The translations under genes and the position numbers were made by a program. The notes below the pieces were generated by a model. The model saw nothing but the letters and a program-made list of their open reading frames with translations, searched no databases and was not told the DNA's origin. Of a stretch of DNA of 64,000 bases, positions 16,527-24,724 are shown in pieces. The stretch's first letter is position 1; every line of letters starts with the position of its first letter. Source of the DNA: an uncultured Haliea sp. (lineage in GTDB: Bacteria; Pseudomonadota; Gammaproteobacteria; Pseudomonadales; Halieaceae); NCBI GenBank assembly GCA_947258585.1, contig CAMYIZ010000057.1, positions 62,001 through 126,000 on the forward strand, given 5' to 3'.

Positions 16527-17822
16527 ATGAATGACAAAGTCGAACTGATCAGTGCTGAAGGTAGCTTGCCGATACACGTCGTGTGCAGTTCCTCAGTAAA
16601 GCGCACTTTTCTCAGCCTGATGGCAAGCACAATCCTGTTCATGTTTGCCTTCATCACCGATGCTCTGGTCCCCTCCTCCCTGTTCGGCGAGCAAAAAGAT
16701 CTCCTTGCGGATTCACTCTCATTGATCGCGGCTGCTCTGGCAGCGCTGTTCCTCTTGCGTGGTCTACTGGGATTCGTAGCGCGCCAGGACATTACCGTAG
16801 ACGACCAGGCCGTCTCTGTGAGCGCCTCTTTCCGCTTCTGGGTGCGTCGCTGGCAGGAACCACTGACAAATTACAGAGGCGTGCGTTGGAATCGGTACGC
16901 CATCCACGAAGATCGCTCCAGGGGCAGCAGCCAGGGCATCAAAACCCGCTATCGGCACGTTATCGACCTGGTCCATGACACAAATGCCAAGCGAACTGTC
17001 CCACTGTTTGTGGCAGAAACGGGCCGCGCCAAGGTCATCGACACCCTGACACTTGTCCGCAAGGCGTTCTCTGCCCCGGCAGCCGGCACAACAGAGCGTG
17101 CCGAGCTGGAAGCCAAAGCCAGGGGACTGGGAGAAGAGGCCAACGCTGGAAACCCAAGGGCTCGCTGGGAAGCATTATCCGCTTTGCTGGGCCTGCCTGC
17201 CATTGACGCTCGCGACGGTGCCAACGAGATTCGCGACGCTGGCGATCTGGACAAGTCCATCAAAGATCTGGCTGCTGAAGGCAGGATTAATGCAGACTGG
17301 AGTGGCTCGCAACCTCCCCGGTCGCTGGAAGTAGAGCAGCGGGGCGACCCCGAGGTGCCATCAACACAGGAATTGCGGATCACCATTCACGCCGCCCATC
17401 TACCCAAGGCGATACTGTACTCCCTGGGTGGTATCGGTGCAGTTCTGGGTATAACCGGTGTTCTGAGACTGGACTTTGGCGCGGTTCTCGGTGGATTGCT
17501 GTTCGGCGGCGCCGCGTACGGCATCTGGTACCTGCAGCGCAAAAATCCTCACCAACTGACCGTCACACGCAACGAGATCCGCTACGAGGATCCGCTGGTG
17601 CCCTCCCGCTCCTTCGTCATGCCCCTGCAGGAAATTGAAAGTATCAAGATTCGCGACCGCGATAGCGAATCAGCCGAAGCAGGTAATCGGACACTCAAGT
17701 TTTCGGGCAAGGAGTTGCTGATCTCATCGGACAAGAGGGAATGCGGCGCCGGCGGTGGCCTTGCTGAGGATGAACTGCAATGGCTGCGGGACTACCTGCT
17801 GGCCGCCGTTGCCAAAGCCTGA
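16527..17822 (+). CDS. Unassigned membrane protein with duplicated TM-hairpin/PH-like architecture
   Basis: A 431-residue protein I do not recognise. Two transmembrane pairs (about 28-75 and 292-335) are each followed by a beta-rich soluble stretch: QDITVDDQAVSVSASF after the first and QLTVTRNEIRYEDPLV after the second, the pattern of bacterial PH-like (bPH) domains. A charged helical linker of about 130 residues separates them. Its base composition looks less GC-rich than the neighbours. It starts 40 bases after the truncated frmA-like fragment and may have arrived with the event that removed that gene. AGGTCGCA before the ATG is a modest ribosome site. Confidence 0.7.
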   Translation: MNDKVELISAEGSLPIHVVCSSSVKRTFLSLMASTILFMFAFITDALVPSSLFGEQKDLLADSLSLIAAALAALFLLRGLLGFVARQDITVDDQAVSVSASFRFWVRRWQEPLTNYRGVRWNRYAIHEDRSRGSSQGIKTRYRHVIDLVHDTNAKRTVPLFVAETGRAKVIDTLTLVRKAFSAPAAGTTERAELEAKARGLGEEANAGNPRARWEALSALLGLPAIDARDGANEIRDAGDLDKSIKDLAAEGRINADWSGSQPPRSLEVEQRGDPEVPSTQELRITIHAAHLPKAILYSLGGIGAVLGITGVLRLDFGAVLGGLLFGGAAYGIWYLQRKNPHQLTVTRNEIRYEDPLVPSRSFVMPLQEIESIKIRDRDSESAEAGNRTLKFSGKELLISSDKRECGAGGGLAEDELQWLRDYLLAAVAKA

Positions 17823-17840
17823 GCGCTGTCGAAACCTTGG

Positions 17841-18668
17841 TCAGGTCGAGGTCGCAGGGTACAGCAGGCTGGTCCAGCTGTGCCGCTCAAAGGGCCTCCA
17901 GCCACCGTGGGGCAGTGCGAGGCGGTCGGCGACGAGATACCAGATCGTCGGGTTGAAGGTCATGCCGCAATGGCTACCGCGCACTTCAATGCTCTGGGTG
18001 CGCGCGTGGCCGCCGCGCTGCAGGGTGGTCTGCCAGTTCACCACGCCATCGCCTCGGGAATAGATCGCCGTGGTCGGCACCGGCGGCGCCACATGCAGGC
18101 GGTCCTGCTCAACCGGCAGCTCATCCATGGGGTTCAGCGCCATGAACAGGCGCGACGGATACGATGCGGTCAGGCGGCCTTCGCCGAAGGGACTGCCCAG
18201 GGAGATGACCTGCCGCACGCGCTCGGGATACTCCCGCGCCAGTTCACGGGCGAATATCCCGCCGAGACTGTGCCCGACCAGCGAGACTGGCCCGCCGTAG
18301 CGATCCGAGAGGAACCTGATGCGCTCCTGAAGGCCCTCCAGCACCCCTTCGCGGGGCCCCAGGTTGCGACCCAGGCCCCAACCGTGAACGGCGTAGCCCA
18401 GCCTGGTCAGGTAGCGGCGGAAGGATGCGTTGTAGCCATCGGCGCCCAGGAAGCCGGGCAGGACCATCACCGGATGGCCGTCGCCTCGCGGCGCCTTGTC
18501 CAGCAGTTTGCGGCTCAGCCGCAGGGACAGCATCTCCACCACCACCCGGTGCGCCTCGGTCAGCGCCAGTAGCGCGTGAGGCGGCGGGACAAACGGCTCC
18601 AGCTGGACACTGGAATTGAGGTCGATGGCTTCAATGGCCGTCACGGGCTGTTCCCTTTTTCGCACCAC
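17841..18668 (-). CDS. Alpha/beta hydrolase, lipase-like
   Basis: A serine hydrolase of 268-275 residues. VMVLPGFLGADGYN carries the oxyanion region, GHSLGG (near residue 143) holds the nucleophile, and GSHCGMTFNP near the C-terminus fits the catalytic His. The layout resembles PGAP1-like or triacylglycerol-lipase-type proteins without a signal peptide. The long form starts at GTG 18668; a GTG at 18644 with AAGGGA upstream (VTAIEAID) is at least as likely. It converges with the unassigned membrane-protein gene, 18 bases apart. Confidence 0.85.
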   Translation of the reverse strand: MVRKREQPVTAIEAIDLNSSVQLEPFVPPPHALLALTEAHRVVVEMLSLRLSRKLLDKAPRGDGHPVMVLPGFLGADGYNASFRRYLTRLGYAVHGWGLGRNLGPREGVLEGLQERIRFLSDRYGGPVSLVGHSLGGIFARELAREYPERVRQVISLGSPFGEGRLTASYPSRLFMALNPMDELPVEQDRLHVAPPVPTTAIYSRGDGVVNWQTTLQRGGHARTQSIEVRGSHCGMTFNPTIWYLVADRLALPHGGWRPFERHSWTSLLYPATST

Positions 18669-18759
18669 CGGGGACCCCTAGCGCCTTGCGTAACAAGATT
18701 CATTGGGCCGAGCATAGCCCATACGACGGCCGCGGGGGAACCCCCGGCCCGCAGGGCGC

Positions 18760-19296
18760 CTACAGGCGGGAAATCTCCCGGTCCAGCTCGTACTGCCGCG
18801 AGGTGACGTAGGATTCCATGGCTTCCACCCGGCGCAAGGCCGCGTCCAGCCGCTCCCGGGCGCGGCGCAGGCGCACGGTACCCGGCTCGCTGTAGCGGAA
18901 GACCTTGCGCGGGCGGTAGTCGTGGTGGCGCTCGTCGTACTCCATTTCCACCTCGACCTCCGGACCGGGATCCAGGTCATCCGGCGGCAGGTCGGAGCGG
19001 TCGCCGCGTCGGGATGAGGGCCGCGGCGCCAGCAGCAGCCAGGCGCCCAGGTAGGCCCACAGGGCCAGGGTGCCGGTGAACAGGACTGCCGCCACCCAGA
19101 GCAGGCGCACAACCCAGTGCGCGATATCGAAATGGTCACCCAGTCCGGCGCAGACACCGGCGATTTTCCCGGCGCGGGTGTTGCGGTAGAGATTCATGCC
19201 CCAGCCAGACGCCCGCTGGCGACGGAAGCGGCGTTCGCCCCCGCGCCAGCCTTGACCCGGGTCGCGACCATAGTCGCGGGAATGACGTTCACTCAT
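18760..19296 (-). CDS. pspC: PspC domain protein, phage shock protein C
   Basis: Envelope-stress membrane protein of 178 residues that with PspB relieves PspA inhibition of PspF. The PspC domain (residues about 34-95) has LYRNTRAGKIAGVCAGLGDHF and one to two hydrophobic segments; an acidic region and a coiled C-terminal helix (RRARERLDAALRRVEAME) follow. The N-terminal 30 residues are Arg/Gly-rich. The ATG at 19296 overlaps pspB by 8 bases and has AAGGAG upstream. No pspD or pspE follows. Confidence 0.93.
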   Translation of the reverse strand: MSERHSRDYGRDPGQGWRGGERRFRRQRASGWGMNLYRNTRAGKIAGVCAGLGDHFDIAHWVVRLLWVAAVLFTGTLALWAYLGAWLLLAPRPSSRRGDRSDLPPDDLDPGPEVEVEMEYDERHHDYRPRKVFRYSEPGTVRLRRARERLDAALRRVEAMESYVTSRQYELDREISRL

Positions 19297-19558
19297 GATC
19301 TTGCTCCTTGGCCCGCCGCTGGCGGTCAGTCTGGTCGCGCCAATTGGCGTGATCCGAATCCAGGATTGTTTCCAGAGCGCCGATACGTTCGGTCAGCCGG
19401 TCCACCGTCGCCAGCAGTTCCTCCAGGGAGTGCCGGTCTTCCTCGTTGAGACTGCGGGAGGAGCGATTGACGCTGCGGTAGTGCATCGTGATCCAGATCG
19501 GTGCCACGACCACCAGGAACAGGATCGTGGGCACTAGCATGAATTGCCAGAATTGCAT
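19289..19558 (-). CDS. pspB: Phage shock protein B
   Basis: An 89-residue membrane protein: N-terminal transmembrane helix (LVPTILFLVVVAPIWITMHY) followed by a leucine-zipper-like coiled coil (LEELLATVDRLTERIGALETIL). It works with PspC to sense membrane stress. I chose ATG 19558 because GAGG lies about 9 bases upstream; an ATG three codons earlier (19567) would abut that ribosome site. It lies 62 bases after pspA in the same operon. Confidence 0.9.
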   Translation of the reverse strand: MQFWQFMLVPTILFLVVVAPIWITMHYRSVNRSSRSLNEEDRHSLEELLATVDRLTERIGALETILDSDHANWRDQTDRQRRAKEQDHE

Positions 19559-19620
19559 GGTTTCCATCCTCGGGCAGGCCTGCGGTCAGACCGTATCCTG
19601 CCAGTTCGTTGTGGCCGGCA

Positions 19621-20313
19621 CTAGCCGTTGGCATCCCGGCTCGCCTGGCGGGCCTCAAGCTCGGCCTTCAGCCGCTGCAATTCATCGCTGATGCGTTCGT
19701 CCTGCTGCAGTGCCTCGATCGCAGCCGCCAGGTCCGGCGGCACCTCCCGGCCGACATCCAGCAATTCCAGCTGGCTTTCCAGGTTGTCCATGCGCCGCTC
19801 AAAGTGCTCGAAGCGCTGGAATGCGGTGTCCAGGGCCTCCCGGTGCATTTGCCGCTTGACCTTGATCCGCGACTCGACTGTCTGGCTGCGCATCAGCAGG
19901 GCCTGCTGGCGCGACTTGGCGTCGGACAGCTTCTGCTGCAACTGGCCGATCTCCGTGCTCAGCTGGGCGATATGTTCGTCCGCCGCGGTGAGTTCAGCCG
20001 CTACCACCGCCAGCTCGTCCTCAATCGCATGTTTCTCCTGCAGGGCGGCCCGGGCCAGATCCTCGCGGCCCTTGCTGATGGCGAGTTTCGCCTTCTGCTC
20101 CCAGCTGTCTGCCTCGGCCTGGACCTGTTGCAGGCGGCGGGCGGCGGCCTTGCGGTCCGCCAGCACCCGGGCAGACGAACTGCGTACTTCCACCAGCGTG
20201 TCCTCCATCTCCTGGATGATCAGGCGAATCATCTTCTCGGGATCCTCCGCCTGGTCCAGCAGGGCGTTGAGGTTGGAGTTGATGATGTCCGTCATCCGCG
20301 AAAAAATTCCCAT
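19621..20313 (-). CDS. pspA: Phage shock protein A
   Basis: A 230-residue coiled-coil peripheral membrane protein of the PspA/IM30 (ESCRT-III-like) family that stabilises stressed membranes and binds PspF. It begins MGIFSRMTDIINSNLNALLD, followed by the family signature EDPEKMIRLIIQEMEDTLVE. Start at 20313 has GAGAGGAACC directly upstream; the frame is open to 20373 but this ATG is the family start. First gene of pspABC, behind a sigma-54 promoter. Confidence 0.97.
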   Translation of the reverse strand: MGIFSRMTDIINSNLNALLDQAEDPEKMIRLIIQEMEDTLVEVRSSSARVLADRKAAARRLQQVQAEADSWEQKAKLAISKGREDLARAALQEKHAIEDELAVVAAELTAADEHIAQLSTEIGQLQQKLSDAKSRQQALLMRSQTVESRIKVKRQMHREALDTAFQRFEHFERRMDNLESQLELLDVGREVPPDLAAAIEALQQDERISDELQRLKAELEARQASRDANG

Positions 20314-20379
20314 GGTTCCTCTCCACTGGGGCCTTGCCCCGATTGCCAGCGGCGTGATGCCGTTCCTCCCCAAGTGTTT

Positions 20380-20396
20380 ATCAGAAATCGTGCCAG
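20380..20396 (-). promoter_or_regulatory. Sigma-54 promoter of pspABC
   Basis: Reading on the minus strand, CTGGCACGATTTCTGAT matches the -24 element of sigma-54 promoters (YTGGCACGR) fully and the -12 element (TTGCW) partly (CTGAT). It would start transcription about 55 bases before the pspA ATG. pspA is sigma-54 dependent in enterobacteria and the divergent gene is the matching activator pspF. Confidence 0.7.
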
Positions 20397-20474
20397 AAAC
20401 CGCAACACCCTGTTTCTATTGGTTTTTTCAGAAATACTCGACAATGGCTTTAAGGAAATACCAGGCATGAAAGG

Positions 20475-20532
20475 TTTATTTAACCTTTATAGAGCTTTAT
20501 TTACCTTTTAAAATGGCTATATTTACCCTATG
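20475..20532. repeat. Three phased direct repeats, candidate PspF enhancer sites
   Basis: An AT-rich stretch between pspA and pspF holds TTTATTTAACCTTTA (20475), TTTATTTACCTTTTA (20496) and TATATTTACCCTATG (20518), spaced 21 and 22 bp, two helical turns each. They lie about 80-140 bp upstream of the pspA sigma-54 promoter, where PspF upstream activating sites sit in E. coli, and run up to the pspF start codon, so binding would also repress pspF. Confidence 0.6.
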
Positions 20533-21555
20533 ACATCAAAGGACAGCATAATCGGCAGCTCTGCCGCCCTCGCTCGCGCCCTGGACCAGGTGTCCCGGCT
20601 GGCGGCCATCAACCGGCCGGTACTGGTCCTGGGTGCCCGGGGTACGGGCAAGGAACTGGCGGCTGAGCGACTGCACTTTCTCTCCCCGCGCTGGGACGCC
20701 CCCTTCATCAAGGTCAACTGCGCGGCGCTGGCGGACTCCCTGCTGGAATCCGAGCTGTTCGGTCACGAACCGGGGGCCTTCACTGGCGCCACCCAGGTCC
20801 GCCAGGGGCGCTTCGAACGCGCCGATGGCGGCACTCTGTTCCTCGATGAGCTGGGAACCATGTCCCTGCGGCTGCAGGAAAAGCTGCTGCGCCTGATTGA
20901 ATACGGGGAGTTTGAAAGACTCGGGGGCCAGCAGACCCTGCAGGTCGATGTGCGGGTCGTCGGTGCCACCAACGCCGACCTGCGCGCGCTGGCCGCGGCT
21001 GGCGAATTTCGCGCCGACCTGCTGGACCGGCTCAGCTTCGATGTCGTGCACCTGCCGGCCCTGCAACAGCGCGCGGAGGATATCCCCGAGCTGGCGCGCC
21101 ACTTCGCCATTCAGATGAGTGCCGAGCTGGGCTGGGAGCTGTTCCCAGGGTTCAGCGAAGACGCCATGGCGGCGCTGCAGGCTCACTCCTGGCCGGGCAA
21201 CATCAGGGAACTGAAAAACGCCGTGGAACGCTCCCTGCATCGCTGGGGCAATGCCAGGCAACCGGTGGCGGAGGTCGTCCTCGATCCCTTTGTCTCGCCC
21301 TACCACGAGGCTGCACTCACCCTGGCAGCTGCGCCCGACGCAGAGAGCGATGCGGCGACGCTCGCCACCCCGGGCGTTACCGACTTCAGCGCCCGCATGC
21401 AGGCCATTGAACGTCGGCTGGTACACCAGGCGCTGGCGGACAACGGTCACCACCAGCGCCGCACCGCCGACGCGCTGGGACTCAGCTACGACCAGCTGCG
21501 CGGTCTGGTGCGCAAGCACCGGCTCGGTCGCCGGCGCCGCCAGCGCCCATCCTGA
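20530..21555 (+). CDS. pspF: PspF, sigma-54-dependent activator of the psp operon
   Basis: A 341-residue AAA+ enhancer-binding protein with no receiver domain, as expected for PspF. Walker A-like GARGTGKE (about 36-43), GAFTGA loop in HEPGAFTGATQ, Walker B TLFLDELG, the arginine-finger region and SWPGNIRELKNAVERS; the C-terminal Fis-type helix-turn-helix ends RTADALGLSYDQLRGLVRKH. The ATG at 20530 has no clear ribosome site and overlaps the third repeat of the candidate operator, which fits low, autorepressed expression. Confidence 0.95.
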   Translation: MTSKDSIIGSSAALARALDQVSRLAAINRPVLVLGARGTGKELAAERLHFLSPRWDAPFIKVNCAALADSLLESELFGHEPGAFTGATQVRQGRFERADGGTLFLDELGTMSLRLQEKLLRLIEYGEFERLGGQQTLQVDVRVVGATNADLRALAAAGEFRADLLDRLSFDVVHLPALQQRAEDIPELARHFAIQMSAELGWELFPGFSEDAMAALQAHSWPGNIRELKNAVERSLHRWGNARQPVAEVVLDPFVSPYHEAALTLAAAPDAESDAATLATPGVTDFSARMQAIERRLVHQALADNGHHQRRTADALGLSYDQLRGLVRKHRLGRRRRQRPS

Positions 21556-21721
21556 GCCGGACCCTGCCCCCCTTTTCGGGGAGCGCGCATACCGGGTAAA
21601 GGAGCTATAGTGATAAGCCGTGGTGGTCGCCAGCGCAGAAGGCATGATACGGTCCCACGGTAACCGCCGGGCATTGGTTTGCCCGCCACTACAAGCATGC
21701 ACAGCAACAAGGATTCCCACT

Positions 21722-23185
21722 ATGAGCCTGTCACTCTCCGACCCCACGCTGCTCCAGACCCAGGCCTACATCAATGGCCACTGGGTGGATGCCGACGACG
21801 GCGCCACCTTCCCCGTCAGCAATCCCGCCAACGGTGAGGTCATTGCTGAAGTGGCGAAGACAGGCGCGGCCGAGACCCGGCGCGCCATCGAGGCGGCGGA
21901 AAAGGCCATGGCAGAGTGGAAGCTCGTCCCGGCCAAGCAGCGCGCGCAGATCCTCCGCAAGTGGTTTGACCTGATGATGGCCAACCAGGAAGACCTGGCG
22001 CGCATCATGACCGCCGAGCAGGGCAAGGTACTGGCCGAGTCGCGCACCGAAGTCGCCTATGGCGCGTCGTTTGTCGAGTGGTTTGGCGAGGAAGCCAAGC
22101 GTATCGACGGGGACGTGATTCCGGGGCCGTCCGCAGATCGGCGCATTGTCTGCATCAAGCAGCCGGTGGGCGTGGTCGCGGCCATCACCCCCTGGAACTT
22201 CCCCAACGCCATGATCGCGCGCAAGGCCGCGCCGGCGCTGGCCGCCGGCTGCAGTATCGTGATCAAACCGGCCACCGAGACCCCCCTGTCAGCCTTCGCC
22301 ATGGCGGTGCTGGCAGAGCGTGCGGGCGTGCCCGCCGGCGTCCTCAATATTGTCGCCGGCAGCTCATCGGCGATCGGCGGCGAGCTCACCGGCAACCCTG
22401 TCGTGCGCAAGCTCACCTTTACCGGCTCCACCCCGGTAGGCAAGATGCTGGAGGCCCAGTGCGCGGAGACCATGAAGAAAACCTCCATGGAGCTGGGCGG
22501 CAACGCTCCCTTCATTGTCTTCGACGACGCCGACCTCGACGAGGCAGTGAAGGGTGCAGTGATCTCCAAGTACCGCAATTCCGGCCAGACCTGCGTCTGT
22601 TCCAACCGCATGCTGGTGCAGGACGGAGTCTATGATGAATTCGTCGCGAAACTGGTCGTGGCCACGGCTGAGCTTGCAGTGGGCGATGGCTTTGGCGACG
22701 GCATCAGCATCGGCCCGCTGGTCAATGCCGGTGCCGTGAAAGATGTCGATGGACTGGTGCAGGCTTCAATTGGCGCCGGCGCCAAGGTCGCCCTCGGCGG
22801 CGCCCCGCATGACCTCGGGGGCTGCTTCTACCAGCCCACCATTCTCACCGAGGTGACCTCGGACATGGCGGTATTCCGCAACGAGATTTTCGGTCCGGTA
22901 GCCCCGGTCGTGCGGTTCAAGGATGAGGCAGAGGCCATTGCCATGGCCAACGACACCGAGTTCGGTCTCGCCTCCTACTTCTACACCCGCGACATCGGAC
23001 GGGTCTGGCGCGTTGCAGAGGCGCTGGAATACGGCATTGTCGGCATCAACGAAGGCATCATCTCCAATGAGATGGCGCCCTTTGGTGGGGTCAAGGAGTC
23101 AGGCTCGGGCCGGGAAGGCTCCAAGTACGGGATGGACGACTACGTCGAGATCAAGTACATGCTGATGGGGGGGCTGGACCGCTAG
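21722..23185 (+). CDS. gabD: NAD(P)-dependent succinate-semialdehyde dehydrogenase
   Basis: Oxidises succinate semialdehyde to succinate, the last step of GABA catabolism. A 487-residue aldehyde dehydrogenase with PWNFPNAMIARKAAPALAAG, FTGSTPVGK, catalytic Glu in MELGGNAPF and Cys in SGQTCVCSNR (about 289), and the GabD-type C-terminus SGSGREGSKYGMDDYVEIKY. ATG 21722 has AAGGA upstream; the frame open from 21620 is not used. It converges on a class III aminotransferase gene, the plausible previous step. Confidence 0.93.
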   Translation: MSLSLSDPTLLQTQAYINGHWVDADDGATFPVSNPANGEVIAEVAKTGAAETRRAIEAAEKAMAEWKLVPAKQRAQILRKWFDLMMANQEDLARIMTAEQGKVLAESRTEVAYGASFVEWFGEEAKRIDGDVIPGPSADRRIVCIKQPVGVVAAITPWNFPNAMIARKAAPALAAGCSIVIKPATETPLSAFAMAVLAERAGVPAGVLNIVAGSSSAIGGELTGNPVVRKLTFTGSTPVGKMLEAQCAETMKKTSMELGGNAPFIVFDDADLDEAVKGAVISKYRNSGQTCVCSNRMLVQDGVYDEFVAKLVVATAELAVGDGFGDGISIGPLVNAGAVKDVDGLVQASIGAGAKVALGGAPHDLGGCFYQPTILTEVTSDMAVFRNEIFGPVAPVVRFKDEAEAIAMANDTEFGLASYFYTRDIGRVWRVAEALEYGIVGINEGIISNEMAPFGGVKESGSGREGSKYGMDDYVEIKYMLMGGLDR

Positions 23186-23208
23186 ACGGCTCCAGCTGCC
23201 TGGCGCAC

Positions 23209-23232
23209 TGCTGGTGGCTCAGGCCACCAGCA
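23209..23232. terminator. Stem-loop between convergent gabD and aminotransferase genes
   Basis: A perfect 10-bp stem (TGCTGGTGGC with GCCACCAGCA) with a TCAG loop. The loop contains the stop codon of the minus-strand aminotransferase. There is no T-run on either side, so factor-independent termination is uncertain; it may simply protect 3' ends. Confidence 0.4.
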
Positions 23233-24568
23233 ACTGCTCCCGCGTCACATGGGCCAGGGTCTCGTCCAGCGCCCGGCCCAGTTTATCGGTCATTTCGTCG
23301 ACCTGCGCTTCCGAGATAATCAGCGGCGGGCACAGGGCGATGCTGTTGCCGCCCATGGCGCGCACGATGAGGCCGTGCTCCTGGGCCCGCAGGGCGCAGA
23401 AAGCGCCTACGGCATTGCCGTCGAAGGGCTGGCGGGTATGCTTGTTCGCCACCAGTTCCAGCGCCGCAATCATGCCCATGCCGCGCACCTCGCCCACCAG
23501 TGGATGGCTGGCGAAATCCTGCAGTTTCCGCTGCATGTACTCGCCCATCACCCGGGCGCGCTCGAAGAGATTGTCGCGCTCGTAGATTTCCAGCACTTTC
23601 GACGCCACCGCGCAGGCCACCGGGTGGCCGCCGTAGGTATAGCCGTGACCGAAAATGCCCACCTTGGCGCTGGGCTCGACCATCGCCTCATAGATGTCAC
23701 CGGTGACAATGGCGGCACTGACCGGCAGGTAGGCTGAGGACAGCGCCTTGGCCAGGGACATCAGTTGCGGCTGGATGCCAAAGCTGGTGGCGCCGAAGTC
23801 GGCGCCGGTGCGGCCAAAACCACAGATCACCTCATCGTCCCACATGAAGATATCGTACTTGCGCAACACCGCCTGGACTTTCTCGAAGTAGTCCTTCGGT
23901 GGCACCACGACCCCGCCGGCGCCGCTGATGGGCTCGGCTATAAACGCGGCGATGGTCTCCGGCCCCTCCGCCAGAATCAACTCTTCCAGTTCCCGCGCCC
24001 GGCGGCTGGCAAACTCCTCTTCCGTTTCGCCGGGCAGGCCGTCGCGGTAGAAGTGCGGGGCGCCCGTTCGCAGCACCCCCAGTGCCTCGAAGGGCAGGCT
24101 GAAGTGGGTGTGGTTGGGCACCAGGCCGGTCAGGGACGCGGCGGCGACGGTCACCCCGTGGTAGGCGCGCTGGCGGGAGATGATCTTGTATTTTTCCGGC
24201 TTGCCGATGGCATTGAAATAGTAGCGCAGGAGTTTCACCTGGGTGTCGTTGGCGTCGGAGCCCGAGTTGCCCAGAAACACCTGGGCATTGTCCACCGGCA
24301 CCATCGCCGCCAGCTTGTCCGCCAGGGCCATGGCTGCGGGATGGGTCTTGCCGCCGAACAGGTGTGAATACGCCAGTGTGCGCATCTGCTCCGCCGCGGT
24401 GGCCACGATTTCCTCGTTGCCATAGCCCAGGGCGGTGCACCACAGACCGCTCATGCCCTCCAGGTACTGCCGCCCCCGGTTGTCGTAGACATACACCCCC
24501 TCACCGCGCTCGATAACCAGCTGCTCTGTGGCTTTCAGGTTGGTGGTCGGGTAGATCATGTGGGTCAT
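23219..24568 (-). CDS. Class III pyridoxal-phosphate aminotransferase
   Basis: A 449-residue omega-aminotransferase that moves a terminal amino group from an amine or omega-amino acid (GABA, putrescine or beta-alanine-like) to pyruvate or another keto acid. PLP-binding Asp245 is in WDDEVICGFGRTG and the Schiff-base lysine is Lys274 (SLAKALSSAYLP); GLWCTALGYG and the phosphate-binding SGSDAND are also present. ATG 24568 has GAGAGGAA upstream. It faces gabD tail to tail and a LysR gene head to head, so the three may form a small amine-catabolism module. Confidence 0.9.
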   Translation of the reverse strand: MTHMIYPTTNLKATEQLVIERGEGVYVYDNRGRQYLEGMSGLWCTALGYGNEEIVATAAEQMRTLAYSHLFGGKTHPAAMALADKLAAMVPVDNAQVFLGNSGSDANDTQVKLLRYYFNAIGKPEKYKIISRQRAYHGVTVAAASLTGLVPNHTHFSLPFEALGVLRTGAPHFYRDGLPGETEEEFASRRARELEELILAEGPETIAAFIAEPISGAGGVVVPPKDYFEKVQAVLRKYDIFMWDDEVICGFGRTGADFGATSFGIQPQLMSLAKALSSAYLPVSAAIVTGDIYEAMVEPSAKVGIFGHGYTYGGHPVACAVASKVLEIYERDNLFERARVMGEYMQRKLQDFASHPLVGEVRGMGMIAALELVANKHTRQPFDGNAVGAFCALRAQEHGLIVRAMGGNSIALCPPLIISEAQVDEMTDKLGRALDETLAHVTREQLLVA

Positions 24569-24674
24569 GGCGCGTTCCTCTCGCTGCGGCTTGCATTGGG
24601 ACTGATCAGGGTAGCGCAGACACGCATGGTCTGCAGGTACACCTCGGCCGATCATTTTCCACGGCTTGCCTGTG

Positions 24675-24709
24675 TAACCACAAGCGATTAAATTTACCCA
24701 TTGTGGTTA
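24675..24709. promoter_or_regulatory. Inverted repeat, probable LysR operator
   Basis: TAACCACAA (24675-24683) and its exact inverse TTGTGGTTA (24701-24709) are separated by 17 bp in the gap between the divergent aminotransferase and LysR genes. The second arm ends 15 bases before the LysR start, so the regulator would probably repress itself and control the aminotransferase. Confidence 0.65.
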
Positions 24710-24724
24710 AAAAAAGTTACCGAT

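Noticed and set aside
19567-19621. Separate promoter for pspB
   Set aside because: The 50-60 bp gap has no sigma-70 or sigma-54 pattern; read-through from pspA is simpler.
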